Source: Periconia sp. R9002
Taxonomy: Eukaryota; Ascomycota; Dothideomycetes; Pleosporales; Periconiaceae
DNA length: 64,000 nt
NCBI GenBank assembly: GCA_023627715.1
Contig: JAMAHW010000041.1
Coordinates: 248,001-312,000, forward strand
Direction of reading: 5' to 3'
Shown here: positions 1 through 13,592 of the stretch, piece by piece
Layout: every line of letters begins with the position of its first letter
How positions within the stretch are numbered: the stretch's first letter is position 1
Program-made: the position numbers and the translations under genes
Notes under the pieces: generated by a model
Told to the model about the DNA's origin: nothing
Databases searched by the model: none
Seen by the model: the letters and a program-made list of their open reading frames with translations, nothing else

Positions 1-2636
1 TATCGTCTGCTGCTGGAAGCGCCAGGATTCAGCATGAATGGGGTGAGAAAAGGGTTTATCGTCATGGTTCTAGGTTCAGCCGTGAGCAGATTTGAACTGA
101 GCCTTCGTCTCCACCTTTTTATCGGTTTGCTATCTCGTCCTTCTTCCATCGCTCCAATCCGGGCGAAGCAGACGCCTACCATGATGACCGACACGAAGCA
201 AATCACCGGCTAATTAGCACGTCCATTGTGAAGCAAAATTTTCATACCGATCAGTAGAGCGCCATCCCGAACATTGGGGACATGGCCAGGGGCGTCTGTC
301 AACTATAGAGGCATATATACTCGCAACCTTGTCGGCAGAGCGCCACAATCAGTTGCTGCTGCCAGGAACAGCAGACAATCCTTTGCAGCTTCCGAATTAG
401 TGAACAATCGAACGTTTCTCTTTACCGCTGCACGTGCGCGCGGCTCGCTCTGCTCTACTGATGCTACCACACGCGACATTAACGCTACCGGGCCGAATTT
501 CCTTCCAGTGAAGCGAGACGTAAAAGCAGCACGTTGGTAAACACAATATGCGGCGACAAAGGGTGTCTGCATCCTGCCCTTCGCGTGGAAGCGGCAGAAT
601 CTCCGCCAGATGCAAGACACCATGCTCGTAGCCATGCTCCACGGTTTTATGACGCAACCTTCTTTGGACGACAGGTCCTTGGGCCTGTTTGATACGTGGT
701 CGAACAGAACGTGCATGACAGTCTTGTTGCTGTGTTGAGGCTCCACCGCGGCCCGCTTGCTGCAGGGAGTTTAGCAGCAGGGAAAAATGTACAGGTTGGA
801 AGGCAGCTGTTAGTCTGGAAAGACGTCTCGTGTACCATCAACTGCCAGAAGGGAATTTGAGGAAGAATTCGTGCAGCGGAACAACGTACTGGGGCAAGCC
901 ACCGTGTTCGATCTCCCGCATGGTGGGATCGCTGCACACCCTCAATAATTTCAATTTACATGGCATGCATGCAGCAGCAGGGCCCTGGAAGAGGGCGATT
1001 CGACAGCGGATGAGGTCCCGCGGACCGATGCTTGTTGATCTGCATGCGCAAGGAATTGACCCCAGACTGTGCAGAATACCTGAGTTTGAACTGGTAGCTG
1101 CAAGCAGACGCGGACCTAGAGCCGATGCCAGGTACCTCGCCATAACCATGCTATCTTTGTTGGCCGCCGTTGGCTCAGCGAAATTGGTGGTTATCCATGA
1201 TTGAACCTTCTTCGAGAAAGTCCGGATGTTGGTCTCCCCGCTGCTTCTGGCATGTGGTCCGATAGCAGTGTGGGCGGGCGACCGGTCTACGGACTCGCTT
1301 GCGTATTGCCTCTGCGAACTACCACGTCTGCGGTCGGAATCTGTCTAGCGTTTTGCACAATAGCAGCCACGATTTTTTTTTGAGAGTTTTCCAGCGTGGG
1401 TGTGGGCTGTTTAGGAGGGCAAGCGAAGGCAGTCCTTTCGATGGGGCGCGGCAGACATGGATAGCCGGATGGGCGCAGGGAGTTTATCATGCACATGAGG
1501 ATTTTTGGACAAATTCAGAGAGGCTATATCTGTGTGTTCTCGAGGCATAATATCGCGATTAGCCGACGGCACGGCACTGCGCTGCGTGGCTGCGTGCATC
1601 TGACGACAGCATCTGCAAAATCTCGTGCATCCAGCAGCACAAAAAAATGGACATCTGGGTGGGTGGTGAGGAAAAGGATAACGCCACGGGTCTGTCTGCC
1701 GTTAGTTACAGTCGATGTACCTAGGACTGTAGGCTCGAGACTCTTCTACGCTTGCAGCGGTTAGTGCGATGCACTACACTACACGCAATGCGCAAGTGGC
1801 ATAGCATCTCAGATGGGGACTGGCGTTGCTGCGCCAAGCGGAGGCCGCTATATATTGGTGTGCGATCATCAGCCGCATCGTGTGGGCGAACACGCGCGCG
1901 GCATGCTGGGGCTGGGGCTATCAACTGTCTGGCCGTCCAGTGGTGAAGGAGAGGTGGTGGATTGTGGTGGGCGAGGTTATCACCAGGTGGGCCACGCCAT
2001 GAAGGGCTAGGCGTGGTGCATAATGCTGCCTGCGCAAAGGCGTGTGCCATGGTCACATCATACTGCGGGAAGAGAGCAATGGTAGAGGTGAACGAGAGCA
2101 CAGAGCATCACGGCATTGCCGCCGCCGCAGTTGCTTGCTTGCTGCTGCTTGCTGCTGCTGCAAGGACAAGGACCAGAGAGCCAGGATCGATGGGTGGTGA
2201 AAAAAAAAGGGCCCCAGAAGATGCAACGGCCGACCATGCCAGGCTGCGGGAAGGCCATGACGCTCGAGCTATTAGTGGGTGCATGTACCATACAGTACAG
2301 TACGTACAAGGACTGTCTGTACTAGCTAGCGCGCCCACCCCAACCCTGGTCTTGCACTGGCTCCTCTGGAATTTTTGCTAACTTCACAGTCCAGCCATCA
2401 AAGCACTACTATTACCCCAAAGCCTGCTAAGAGAACTCTCCTGCAGCTCCAGTAGCCCCGGGACGTGAACCATGGCTCGTCGCCGGGGCCTACAAACATG
2501 TGGCTTGGGATATTTAGTCGTCCCTCCTCCCACCGGGGAACCATCGGATTCTTTCCTCCCATCGATGTGATCATCATCCTCGTTTCCCTCCACCATTCCC
2601 CTTCTTCTTCCTTGGTCGCCTTTGTCGGTCGTTGCC
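1..2636. other. Gene-free left edge
   Basis: I recognise no coding gene here; the open frames are short, overlap on both strands and resemble no family I know. A short GCTTGCTGCT-type microsatellite lies near 2,130-2,162, and GTAC-rich palindromic words occur near 2,285-2,310. The last 200 bp are CT-rich, as expected for the promoter and leader of the following glycosyltransferase gene. A gene starting left of the window could still end here unseen. Confidence 0.5.
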
Positions 2637-4430
2637 ATGTTTCCCTTTTCGTTTTGGATGTTTCCTAATTGGAGTTGGTTTTGTATATTCCTAGCGCTTT
2701 TGTACGTTCACAGCCACCACCACCATCCTTCTGGGCAACCAATTCCAAAACGGAGCCAGAACATTGCCAATGCATCATTACAGGTACTGATTTCACCACT
2801 GCCAGTCTATTCCGCTATGCAAGGTTATATATCAACCTGGTAGCCTATTTCATGTACAAGCCTGTGCAGCCCGTCGAGGAGCCCACCATCACCTCGCAAG
2901 ATGTTACCGTCATCATCCCCACGGTAGCAGAGGATATCCAACAGCTCAAAGAGACGGTCCAGACCGCCTACCGCGTAGAGCCCCATGAGATCCTCCTCGT
3001 CACTCCCGATGCGCGTGTGAAGCGTGTGTACCAAATGGTCGAAGAGCTCGACTGCCCAAAGAGGTTACAGGTCCTGTCCGTCAGCCAGGCCAACAAACGC
3101 CGCCAGCTTTCTCGAGCCATCCCCGAGGTGCAGACCAAAATCACTCTTCTGCTCGACGACGATGTGTGGCTTCCTGAAAAATTCACCAAATGGATGCTGG
3201 CGCCATTCGAGGACCCTCGAGTGGGCGGGGTGGGTACCAACCAACAACTTCGCCGCCTCGATCGATCCAACGTCTGGGAGTTTTTGGGTGCCATCTACCT
3301 GGTGCGGCGTAATTTCGACTGCACGGCCTGCAATTGGATCGATGGAGGGCTTCCATGTCTCTCCGGACGGGCGGTGGCATACCGGTCTGAGATTCTACAA
3401 GACTCAAACTTCACGCATGGATTTACTCACGAGACGTGGGGGAGCGACCACTACCTGAATGCCGACGACGACAACTTCATCACGCGATGGCTCTTCTCTC
3501 ACAATTGGAAGATCCAGCTGCAAAACCACCGCGAGTGTGAGGTGGAGACGACGCTGGAAAACGACTCCAAGTACCTTCGGCAGTGCCTGCGGTGGGTACG
3601 CAGCAACTGGAGGAGCAATCTGACCAGCCTGAGCGAGCTGCACATGTGGTTGTAAGTTACCTAGCACCTTTCCATTTAGCGTCCGACATCTGGCCTTTTG
3701 GAACACCGTCATGGCACGTCCATCGCCAAGCAGGGCCCCAGAACGTCTATCCCCCACCATCACCACCACCATCAGCACTCGTCCCCTACCCCCAACCCCT
3801 GCTCTCGCACTAGTTTATAGTATCCTTTGCAGTTGCAGGCAATGGCTTACCCCTCCCCCCCTAGGAACTACCCTTGGTCTCTATATGCCGTCTTCCAAAC
3901 CACCATCACGCAGTGGGCATTCCTCATCGATTGCATACTATTCGCTTGCTTCTACTTTGCACTGGCGGATGCGGGCTACTACGCGGTCAAGGATGCCGGA
4001 GACGAGGGGGCTCGCAGCCAAACGAGGCAGCGTACATTGCTCTGGGCCTTGTTCGCCGGGCACTGGCTGTTTTCCAAGACGATCAAGCTAGTTCCGCATC
4101 TGCTACGAAATCCGGGCGACGTGCGATTCGTGCCTGTGTCGGTGCTCTTTGGATATTTCCACAACCTCATCAAGATGTACGGCTGCATCACAGTCACAGA
4201 GGTCCGTTGCCGAGGCCCAGCCCCGCGCTAGCCCCCCTTTGTCGTCTTCGCGTAGCTGACCAATTACTCATGATTAGACCACATGGGGCACTCGTGAGGG
4301 CGCTGACGCCGACGACAACATTCGAATGATGCCCAGGGCCTTGCGTGCCATCACCCCTCCCTCCTCCCCTCCGCCTCAGGGGAGACGCGTGCTCCGCGAG
4401 CGAGGCACTCCGACCCCCATTGTGCCCTGA
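2637..4430 (+). CDS. Family 2 glycosyltransferase, fungal polysaccharide synthase (Cps1/GT2 type)
   Basis: Predicted 466-residue membrane glycosyltransferase in four exons: 2637-2701, 2806-3651, 3865-4201, 4278-4430. The start at 2637 is chosen because splicing 2702-2805 joins a hydrophobic N-terminus directly to the conserved RYARLYINLVAY segment, giving one membrane anchor. The GT-A core follows: DVTVIIPT near residue 54, the catalytic/metal DDD at 139-141, ADDDN at 241-245, and QCLRW (QxxRW) at 281-285, followed by C-terminal membrane helices. These motifs are typical of processive inverting GT2 enzymes such as chitin and hyaluronan synthases. Relatives in plant-pathogenic fungi are known to be needed for hyphal growth on solid surfaces. 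The product polysaccharide cannot be read from sequence. The 213-bp third-junction intron is long and could hide a small exon; the last intron has a weak GTCCGT donor. Confidence 0.85.
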
Positions 4431-7400
4431 TTCTTCTCCCTCGATTTCGACATAGCATGGGCTAAAATCCCCAAACCAAAACGAAGCGTATCGCCCCTCC
4501 TTGGTCATCAGACCAGGCCCGACCGTCCGACCCCTACCGACGACCCCCCTCCTCTCTCCCCCGGCTGCTCGCTGCCGACCGATAGCGAGTGGCTGGCCAG
4601 AATCAGAAATCAGTCCTCGATGAAGCAGTAATTTAGATACGATGATCCGCTCCTCTCGACATTCATAGAGGGCCCGCCTTACGATTTCTGCATGATTTTT
4701 TTCCATTCTTCTCATTTCTTTTTTTCTCGCTCCATGGGAATAGCGACAGGCGTTCAGCGTTGGTCTCCATTTGGAGAAACGCTTGGGTTTTGTTATCATT
4801 CAAAAGGAAGGTATAGGATAGGTTCGGAACTCTCGGCGTTTCCTGTTTGATTTTTTTCCCTTTGGCTTCATTCAACAGGGGAATTCCGGGCCATGGTTCA
4901 TCAACAATTGGCAAATTGTTTTTTTCTCGCTCTTCTTCGATTCTGCACTTTCGTCTCGCTTGGTACCAGCTCCAGCATTTGCAACATGAAAATTCGGCCA
5001 CGCTTCGCATGTAGTCTACGTCACGACAAAAAGCGGTTTTTATTTTCCTCCAAAAAGAGAGATTTGATCATTCTATCCATTCTCCATGCGCTCGCTGTTG
5101 GCGACAGCGGCGGCTGAACATGTTGTGATCGCCATCGTTCAATCTGTGTTTATTTAATTCGTCGTGGTCATCATCACGATTCCATTATAATCGAGTGTGG
5201 ATCGCGGCTCAATGTGCCTTGTACAGTGCAAGTAAGCCAATGACCTCGTTGGCAAGAACCCGCAATCAGTTCTGCCTCACGCACTATATCCGAAACCGAA
5301 CCCCAGGGCGGCACGTTGACGAGACAAAAAAATTGGATCCGGAAACCAACACAAATCACGCTTGTGCTCGCTCTCGCATTGGGAACATTGTAACTTGTGC
5401 GTGCGAGCGCCTCCCTCTCTTGGACAGGAACTATTATTACCTACCCGCTACGTCCGGACCACGGATGCAAATCTTCCCAGCGTGGACGTCCCTCGACCAT
5501 TTTTAGTCGGAGCGCCCTGAGTTTGAAGTCCAAAAAACCCCCTCTATCTTACTAGCGCCTGTCCCTTGTCTCTTTGCTTCCCCACCATTCGCTTTGCTAA
5601 TCCCTAATTTTCCCACCCCTCGTCCCTTTCCCGTGGCCTATCCCGCCTGCGATTGGAGGATACACTTTTACCAGACTACAGATGTACACTTGCTCCATGA
5701 TCGGTGTCAGGCGAGATGAAAGTTCACAACAGTCCTTGAGGTGGGGAAACAATAGCCCGACAAAAGCCGTCCGCGGCGTCTGAACGCGAATGTCACAACC
5801 CCACAGGGACTTGCCATGATAGCACGAACGCACCGGCGCCGTCGGTGGCACCCACAATTCTCATCAATCGCCTTGCGCTTGTGGACTCGGTCGGGCGATT
5901 GAGGAAGAAGCGCTCGAGCACCCCGCCAGAAACCCTGGCAAAAAGCGGGCAGCACAGGGCCCGTTTCGATCTTCGCTGCTGGTTGCCGATATTCCCTGTT
6001 CGTCTAGTTGCTTGCGTTGCGTGCTCTGCTCCTTCGCACGGCCCAAGGTCGGTCACGGTCGCTGATAATGCATGCTCATCAAAGAATCATGCAACCAGCT
6101 TTCCACAAACCAAGTTGTCTGTCCATCAATGTGGCAAAGAATGGAGACCACGAGGCAGGAATTGGAGTGAAAGCATCGCCGTCTGGTTCGCAGATTACTG
6201 ATTTCGAGCAGCAGAATCCCTGCTCTATTTCTCCCGTGCCTCCCGCAATCGCAGTGGAGAAACCAAGAAACTCCATTTTCCGCTGTCGTTGCGAATCGCT
6301 GTGCCAAGTTACAGAGTCAATCCCCACAATTTCACCGACCCACTACTACCTACCTACATTGTCACTGCGTACATAGACGTACATGTACATACAAGCAAGG
6401 TTCCAGGAACGGGTACCTCCTTCGAGCGAAACGGCCCCGATACATGGCCATTTTATCCACCTCGCACGGCCCGCCTGACAAAACGCACAAGCGCTCTCCC
6501 GTCCTCCGATTATGTACGTACCTGTCTGTGTCTGTGTACCCGAAATGATGTGCTGCGGCGCGGGCGGAACCAGGGAGAGGATCATGATCCTGTTCTGGCA
6601 GGTACGTACCTACCTAGGTCCGTACATGTATAGATATGTAGTGTACCTGCTATGGTTCACCCGTCCGCAGGCTTGCGTGTACATACATGTACATGCAGGT
6701 TACTTCGGGGTGCTTGTATGGATATTTTGTGGGTAATGGTGTTGAGCGGGCCGAGTGTGTTTTTTGCGCCCAGGATCGATCATGGAGTGGTTCGCCTGCT
6801 CACTCGCCTGTTTTTTTTTTCTTTCTCGTTTTCCTTTTCTTCACATGCCAATGCTGGAGGTGGGTTCCTTTCGCTAACGCGTCGTTTAGTTGGTCATTCG
6901 ATGCTGACGCCCTGATTTTTATGCTTTTATGCAGGATTTATTCTTGTTGCTTACGCCTTCGCAGTCGATACTATCATCCAACCTACGATCCCTCCCACTT
7001 CTCTGAAAGTTCATCTATACCACGCTGCTCAATTGCAACCTTCTTTCGCGTGCTTACCAAAAAAAAATAAACGTCCACACACGCCTGCGTACAAACATCA
7101 TGATTGATTCCAAACCTCTCAAACCTCCCCCCTTCCCACCATCCCTCCCCATCCAACCACAACCACAAAAAACAGGAACAAAAAAATAAGAATCCTACAC
7201 CGTCATCCGCCCCCATCCCATCCGCATCTAGAACCTCTCCCCCCTTTTTATTTTCTCTCAACCGTTTGCAGTTGGAACCAGGGCGTCGGGTCCGACAATT
7301 ACCCCGAAGAAGGACATCCAACAAGAATCCTTCCGGGAATCCGACGCGGGAACGGAGAAGGTTGAGAGAGGGGGTGCGGGATTGGACGGTGGATGTTGTG

Positions 7401-9377
7401 GGATTGTGGGATTGGGGGGTGAGATGTTGTTTGTAAATGTAGGTGTGTAGATGTTTATTTCCGTGAATCGTGAAGGAAAGTTGAGGATCGACGAATGAAC
7501 GCGAAACTGGGGTTGGATTTGTAGGTTTGGATGGGAGCGTAGTATGGGACAACAAACAAAACCTCTACCTATCCTCGCATTTCTACAGGACTGACTGACT
7601 TGTCAGACCAAACCCAGTAATCCTTCCAGAACAAAACACTTGATCCTCCTCTTCTTTCCCCTACACCTTCACCCAAATTGTGTTTTGTCAAATGCTTTAA
7701 ACAACTGCATACGCCCCGTCCGTGTTATCGACAAACCCGCACGCAGTTAGCTAGCCAGCTAGCCAACCGGCTTGCGTAGATTGGTGGTGTTTTTTTTCTT
7801 TTCGAAATCGGTACTTACCTATTGATCTGCTGCGTCAGGTCCAGGTCTAGGGTGTGCTAGGCCACCGGCGAGATGTTCGCGATGACGACGGTGGATTTTG
7901 AGGAGGGGATTGTGGGAAGGGTGATTCGTGAATGAGTAGTATCACGTGCCTCGAGATGAAAAGGATGTCTGAGAAACTGACGTTTTTTCTTCTTCGCGTG
8001 TCTTTTTTTTTCAGCGGTCCCATGTGTTGGAGCGTGAACCGTGGATTTCATTCTTAGATTCTGTCCTGTCTCGCCTGAGAACATTCTGGGGAAGATTAGT
8101 AGTAATCATGTTCGCTTCATGTTGGGGGCACTCAAGCCAACGGATAGGTATCAGTCGTGCTCGAGGCTTATCTTTGAATCGCTTGCTCTCTATATTGTTT
8201 TCGTGAACTTGTTGAGAATGAATCAGGCATCATTTCATGAACATGGCAATCCATAATGAAACGTGCGTGTCGCGTAAACCATTACGAAGGATACAGGAGG
8301 AAACCCACAAAGGCATCATAGTTTATAATATTCACCGGCGGGCCAGTACATTCCCACAAACGGCGAATATATCAATCTCAGGACACATCACAACATCGAA
8401 CAAACCCTCCAAACCCACACGACAATAGAAATACTCTGGCAATTAAACCACAAACCACACACACACAGATCATCCTTCCCCATTAACGTCGTACCAACAA
8501 ACAAGCCTACACCTCGTCATCCCTCCATCAATCAAATCTTCGGTTCGGTTCGGTCCCGGCCGGCATCCCTCCCTTTCGATCGCGCAGACCCTGCCTTGAT
8601 CGCAAATGTCACGTCACGTCACCCATCCATCGATCTTAGTTCGTTTCCGCGATAGGACAGATGGTTAACTAACACATCCTTAATCTACAGTAGACCGCGC
8701 ATAGCGCCAAAAACAGTGCATTTGAAGGATTAGACGCCGTGCCGGGGCTTGGCGATTCGATGCTAGCTAGGTAGCTAAGTAGACAATCGATCGCATCGCT
8801 GCATGCGATAGATGGGGGTTGGCTCGTTTCTGCGAACTTGCTTATTTGCGTGCTTGTGTGCTTTGGGAGGTTAGGCCGGAATGAGCGAGACGTGGTGTCA
8901 TTGTTTGTGTCGAAGGTTGGAGAGATGGATAAGTAGGAGATTGAGGTCTGGCTAACGCACGCACGCACGAGGGACCACAGTCGAAGATGTCATGCAGTAC
9001 CTATCTCTACCTTTCAAAACATGTAGCGATAGAACCATCTATGCAAAGACTAAGTTCCAAGTTCAGCCACCTTTATTAGACCCTTCCCCCCCTCCTCCTC
9101 TAAGCTCATACGTGGCGTTCGCACTCGCTTCCATCCATCACAAAAAAGCCACCACGCACACAAGCGCAAGCGCGTCTATGTACAGATAAATAACGTTTCG
9201 CAAGTCAGAAATGTCACTTGTCAATCAATTTTCCCTTGGTCGTGAACCTTTTTAATAAGGTTTCGCCAACTCGAACTCGAACCTAAGATACGGGCTCGTT
9301 CGCGTGCTTTAGTCTAGCTACTTAGCGCAGGAAAGTTACATGTTCGCTTTCGCGATACCGGGCCGGGTGTAAATGCA

Positions 9378-9430
9378 AACACACACACACACATATGCAC
9401 ACGCGCACGGACGGACTGGGCGGACATCTC

Positions 9431-9465
<35 letters not shown>

Positions 9466-9466
9466 G
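9378..9466. repeat. (AC)n ... (GT)n(GA)n microsatellite pair
   Basis: An AC dinucleotide run at about 9,378-9,394 is followed 36 bp later by a GT run (9,431-9,450) that passes into GA. The AC and GT runs are reverse complements and could pair as a hairpin or cruciform. Likely a polymorphic microsatellite with no visible coding role. Confidence 0.8.
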
Positions 9467-12281
9467 GAGGGAGAAAGGTAGGTCTTAAGGTGTGTATAGG
9501 TTTGATTTTCCTGTTGTATGTACAGATCGTGGAGATGATGGTTAGTCAGTGTAAGGGTTTTGGTTTAGCGTGAGTTTGTATCAAGGTACGTGTATACCTA
9601 TGTACGCTATGAATGGGTTATGTGTGTTGGAACAGGTAGTTATTCATACTGATCAATGTAAATAGATATATACGAATTCCTCCCTTCCCTTGCAAACCCC
9701 GAACCGAAGAAAGAAAAAAACGGTCACGCATGCTGCACGCCCACACCCTCCCTTTCCCTTCCCTCCCCTCTCTCTCGATAACGTAATCAAAACCCGCCAA
9801 AACACATAAGGGGAGAGAGAGGGGTCCTTTCAAAACTCGCTTCAACTCCCCTCTGTGAGATCCTTCCCCCCCCCCCCCAGCTAATGTCGTGAGGGATAGA
9901 TTGAGATGGCGCGCGCAAGAAGCTTACGGCGTTAGCGCTGGCGGCGGCTCGCCTGAGGGAGGGGTCAACTAAGCGGATCGCTGCTGGTTGGTTTGGTTTT
10001 GGCGGCTTGGTTGGTTAATCAGTCAGCGAGGTTTTCCTTGATTTAGTCACGGTGGTATTTGTTCGGGCTAAAGTGGGTGTGTGGTGTGGTTGGTGGTGGT
10101 GGGGAGTTTTTGTTAAGTCTCGTGCACGGTTTGGGGAGGGAGTGAACATGCGGGATTGTATTATTGCTTTTGCTCTGTTCATGCCTTCTTGTCGAAAGAC
10201 TCCCAAATTCTGCTCAGACTACCTATGACGCTGTCTTTTCTGCGCCGCGTGTGTGAGTGTTGTTGGGAATACACGGAACATGCAACATTGGCCTTTGACG
10301 TTATCGACTGCACAAGTGGCATGCAAGACTCAAGCATGTCCTCACACAAATACCCCACAGTTATTCGTACGGGCCACTCCGTTGCGGCAGAAGGATGCAA
10401 GAATCAGCCATCAAAAAGGTCTAGACGCCCATCATGCAAAGTGGATACCATTCTCGAAGGAACGCTGTGCAACAACCGGAGGTATGTAAAGATAAAATTG
10501 ATGATGAAGCGACGTACATAGATCGGTGCGTGTCATGTACAAGTACATGTACCTGTACATACATAAGTCTGCAAACCCCCAACGCCTGTGATGTGGGTCG
10601 CGCAGGGCAAAAAAAAAGTGATAGATATTGGCACATGTCCGTCCGAGATGTGGAACGAATGTAAGACCCCCTCTCACGCCACCATACTGTACATTGACAA
10701 AAGCATATAAGTACAGTACAAGAACAACATCCCAGACCCCTGCCCCCTAAATGGTATGGGTTCGTGAACGAAAGGCTCGGCCATGTTTCCTCCGATTGTG
10801 TCAGTCACCGTTCAAGGCCTTAGACTAAAACTCACACCCCCCACCCTTTTTTTCCCTGTTTCCTCTTCCCTTCCTGGATGCGAGGCGTCGAACCCAACTC
10901 AGGTCTTACGCACCTGTTTGAGCCGGGCTAACGTGCCGCTGTTGCATGCGCAAAAAGTGTGCGCTGAGATGCATGTTTGTGGCTTGCTTATGGTGGTGTG
11001 GGGACGGACGCATAGCGCAGGGTTAGAAACGGTGGTTTTGAAGTTTTGGTTACGTTACCCCACCATTTTCGTATTCCCATCCCTGCCTGAAGTCATTTAC
11101 GCATATTCATTATGACGCATCTTTTTGAGGATTTGTTTTCTTTCGACTTGGATGCAGAGGTACGGCGAGGTTGTAGTTCTCTTTTTTCTCGTTGGTGTGG
11201 TGTTTTGCAATTGCACCTCGCTGAGGTGATTAGAAGACTCATGACTCCTTATTCCTACAGAGGAAAAGCCACTCACTGCCCTTGAAAAAGATAATCAAGC
11301 CAAGTACCGGGTCTACGTCAAACCAAGGACTCAAAGTCTCTACAGCAAGAATTTAAATCAAGAAACACAAACATCATATCCTGTCTCAACCACGCCGCTC
11401 AACACGAGCACAGTAAACAAGTTATCACGCACAGCAACACACCACCAACACTCACGCTACAAACGCCCAAACACCGATTCTGAAATCGACCCATCTGCGC
11501 GATTACGGATCTTTGCATGTACACCTGTAGGTATGCACATATGCATGCATAACGTATGTAGTTACCGGGATTTTCTTGGAGTTTGATTCAGGCAGATGTT
11601 GTGCATACGATGGAAGAAAAGAACAAGGCAGCTTCACTTCTCTTGCTTTTTCCATTCGTGTTCTCGAGGTTGGCTTGGTTGAAAGCGATTTAGAATTGTT
11701 TGGTGAGGGGATGGGGGGTTTCGCAAGTAATGAGTATGCAACAAGTTTAAAATTGGGGGGATTAGGAGGGATCGGACATAGCCCAAGTACCTAAGTACTG
11801 ATGAACTCGGGTACCACTCCATTCCTTCTACACGTGATATAAAAAACCTCGTCAAAAAACCATCAACTCGATATAAACTGTTATTCTCGGGCAGTATCAT
11901 ATCCCCAGTCATCCATTCTATGCGCTGCGATACAAAGTAGAATAAAACTATAGGTGAAACGCCCGGATTCACCCGTCCTGGATAAATAAAGAAGAGTCTT
12001 TAACAAGAGCAGAATTACCCGGTCCTCACATCTCCTCCCTGCATCGCAACTTGTTATCATACTTACGCAGCGGAAGAAACCCGCAAACCTCTCGGAGCCA
12101 ACTACCCCGCAACACCGACGTCGTCCAACGTCGAAGGAGCACTAAGCTTCAACGATCTACCATCTATCAACAACACCTGACACATAAATCATTCCCAACA
12201 ATCTGTGAATTCCCAAAGGAAAAAAATAAACATTTCCGTCTACTACTCCACCTCTCCAACAAAACACCTCAAGGACAACCA

Positions 12282-12309
12282 GAAAAAGAAAGAAAGAAAG
12301 AAAGAAACG
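12282..12309 (+). repeat. AAAG microsatellite in 5' leader
   Basis: Five or more AAAG units end directly before the ATG at 12,310, so the repeat would form the last bases of the 5' UTR of the lactonase gene. An A-rich leader next to the start codon is favourable for initiation in fungi. Confidence 0.8.
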
Positions 12310-13592
12310 ATGCACCCCCCCATCCTCGACACCCACATCCACCTCTGGCCCACCACAGCCCTCAGCACCACCGACCACACCTGGATGCCACCACCCGGCC
12401 ACACCCTAACCCGGCGCCACGGAATCCGCGACTACCGCACCACCACCTCCTCCTCCCCATTCCAACCCTCCGGCTTCATCTACGTAGAAACCGACCGCCA
12501 CCTCCCCTCTCCAACACCCGCGTCCCCTACCCCCACCGACGCCGAACTCAAAACCTGGGCGCGTGCTCCGCTGCAGGAACTCGAATTCCTCCGCCGCGTC
12601 GTCGAAGGGAGGAGTGAAGATGTCGAGGGCGATGGATTTGATCCCGAAGAGGGGGATCAGGAGTTAGTCAAGGGGTTAGTTATCTGGGCGCCGTTCCACC
12701 TCTCCAGCGGGGTCTTCGATCGCTACTTAAAGATCGCGGAGGAAACGCTGGGGGAGGTGGCGTGGAGGCGGGTGGTGGGGTTTCGGTATTTGCTGCAGGG
12801 GAGGGGAGTGCAGGGTGTGAGGGATCTTGTGGAGAATGAGGATTTCGTGGCGAATGTGGTGAAGCTTGCGGGCATGGATGGGGGGAGGGGGAAGGTGTTT
12901 GATGTTGGGGCTGATGCGCATCGGGATGGGGTCGAGGCGGTTGAGTGGGTGGGAGGGCTTGTGGAGAGGGTTAGGGGTGTGAAGGGTGGGGAGGGGGTGA
13001 GGTTTGTTTTGGGTAAGTGTTTTCTTACTTTCTTCTCGTTACTATACTCTCTTCTCTGATGTGTGGAATCTTGGTCAAACGAGTACCTACATACATAGGC
13101 ATTTAAGACTAACAACATATAACAGACCACCTCAGCAAACCCAACCTCTCCACCCCCCCTCCCAATTACCCCTCCTACCCGCGCTACAAAGCCGCCCTCG
13201 AACGCTACACCTCCGACCCCAACATCTACATGAAGCTCTCGGGCGCCTTCAACGAATTCGAACCCACCCCGACCCCCTCCGACCCCGTCGAACTCCTCGA
13301 AACGCTGACTCCGTACCTGGACCACGCGTACGCCGTCTTCGGCGCGAAACGGCTCATGTTCGGGAGCGACTGGCCCGTTTGCAACGTCGGCGGGCCGAAG
13401 GGGGAGCGGGAGGGTGAAGAGAGCAATTGGAGTTTGTGGCGGAGCGTGGTGGATCGGTGGATGAGGGGGAAGGGGTTGACGGAGGAGGAGAGGGCGTGGG
13501 TTTGGGCGCGGACGGGGGTGGAGGCGTATAGGGTTGAGGGATTTGAGACGGAGTCGGGGGGTGGTGGTGGGGAAATGGGGATTGGAGGGTGA
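12310..13592 (+). CDS. lraB: Amidohydrolase-2 family lactonase, probable L-rhamnono-gamma-lactonase
   Basis: Predicted 389-residue metal-dependent hydrolase; exons 12310-13012 and 13126-13592 (113-bp intron, GTAAGT/ACAG). The ATG is followed at once by the metal-binding strand ILDTHIHLW (HxH near residues 9-11). Splicing restores FVLDHLSKP around the intron, and the C-terminal half has MKLSGAFNE and FGSDWP, whose Asp is the usual last metal ligand. These are signatures of the amidohydrolase-2 (COG3618) family. The specific substrate is inferred from the neighbour 446 bp downstream on the same strand, which closely resembles fungal L-rhamnose-1-dehydrogenase; in yeasts and Aspergillus these two enzymes act in consecutive steps and their genes are often clustered. 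It would open L-rhamnono-1,4-lactone to L-rhamnonate in the cytosol. The dehydratase and aldolase of the pathway are not in the window. Confidence 0.8.

Larger units (their letters stand above)
4431..12309. other. 7.9-kb gene-free stretch
   Basis: No recognisable protein gene on either strand. It holds many simple repeats: GTACATGTAC palindromes (about 6,379, 6,677 and 10,541), an AC run near 9,378-9,394 and a GT/GA run at 9,430-9,466, a C run near 9,867-9,880, and TACCTAC/GTAGGTA words. CT-rich and A-rich blocks suggest promoter or UTR sequence. Long non-coding transcripts or a long 5' region of the rhamnonolactonase gene are possible but not shown. Confidence 0.45.

Noticed and set aside
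6687..7070. 127-codon plus-strand frame with Phe/Ser-rich hydrophobic stretch
   Set aside because: The hydrophobicity comes from T/C-rich simple sequence; no homologous motif and nearby frames on the other strand are equally long.
10870..10930. Possible tRNA on the minus strand (GTTCGA-like word)
   Set aside because: I could not pair a T-arm or acceptor stem; no anticodon arm visible.
12205..12309. Upstream extension of the lactonase start
   Set aside because: The extra residues come from an A/AAAG-rich leader; the HxH metal strand starts right after the ATG at 12,310.
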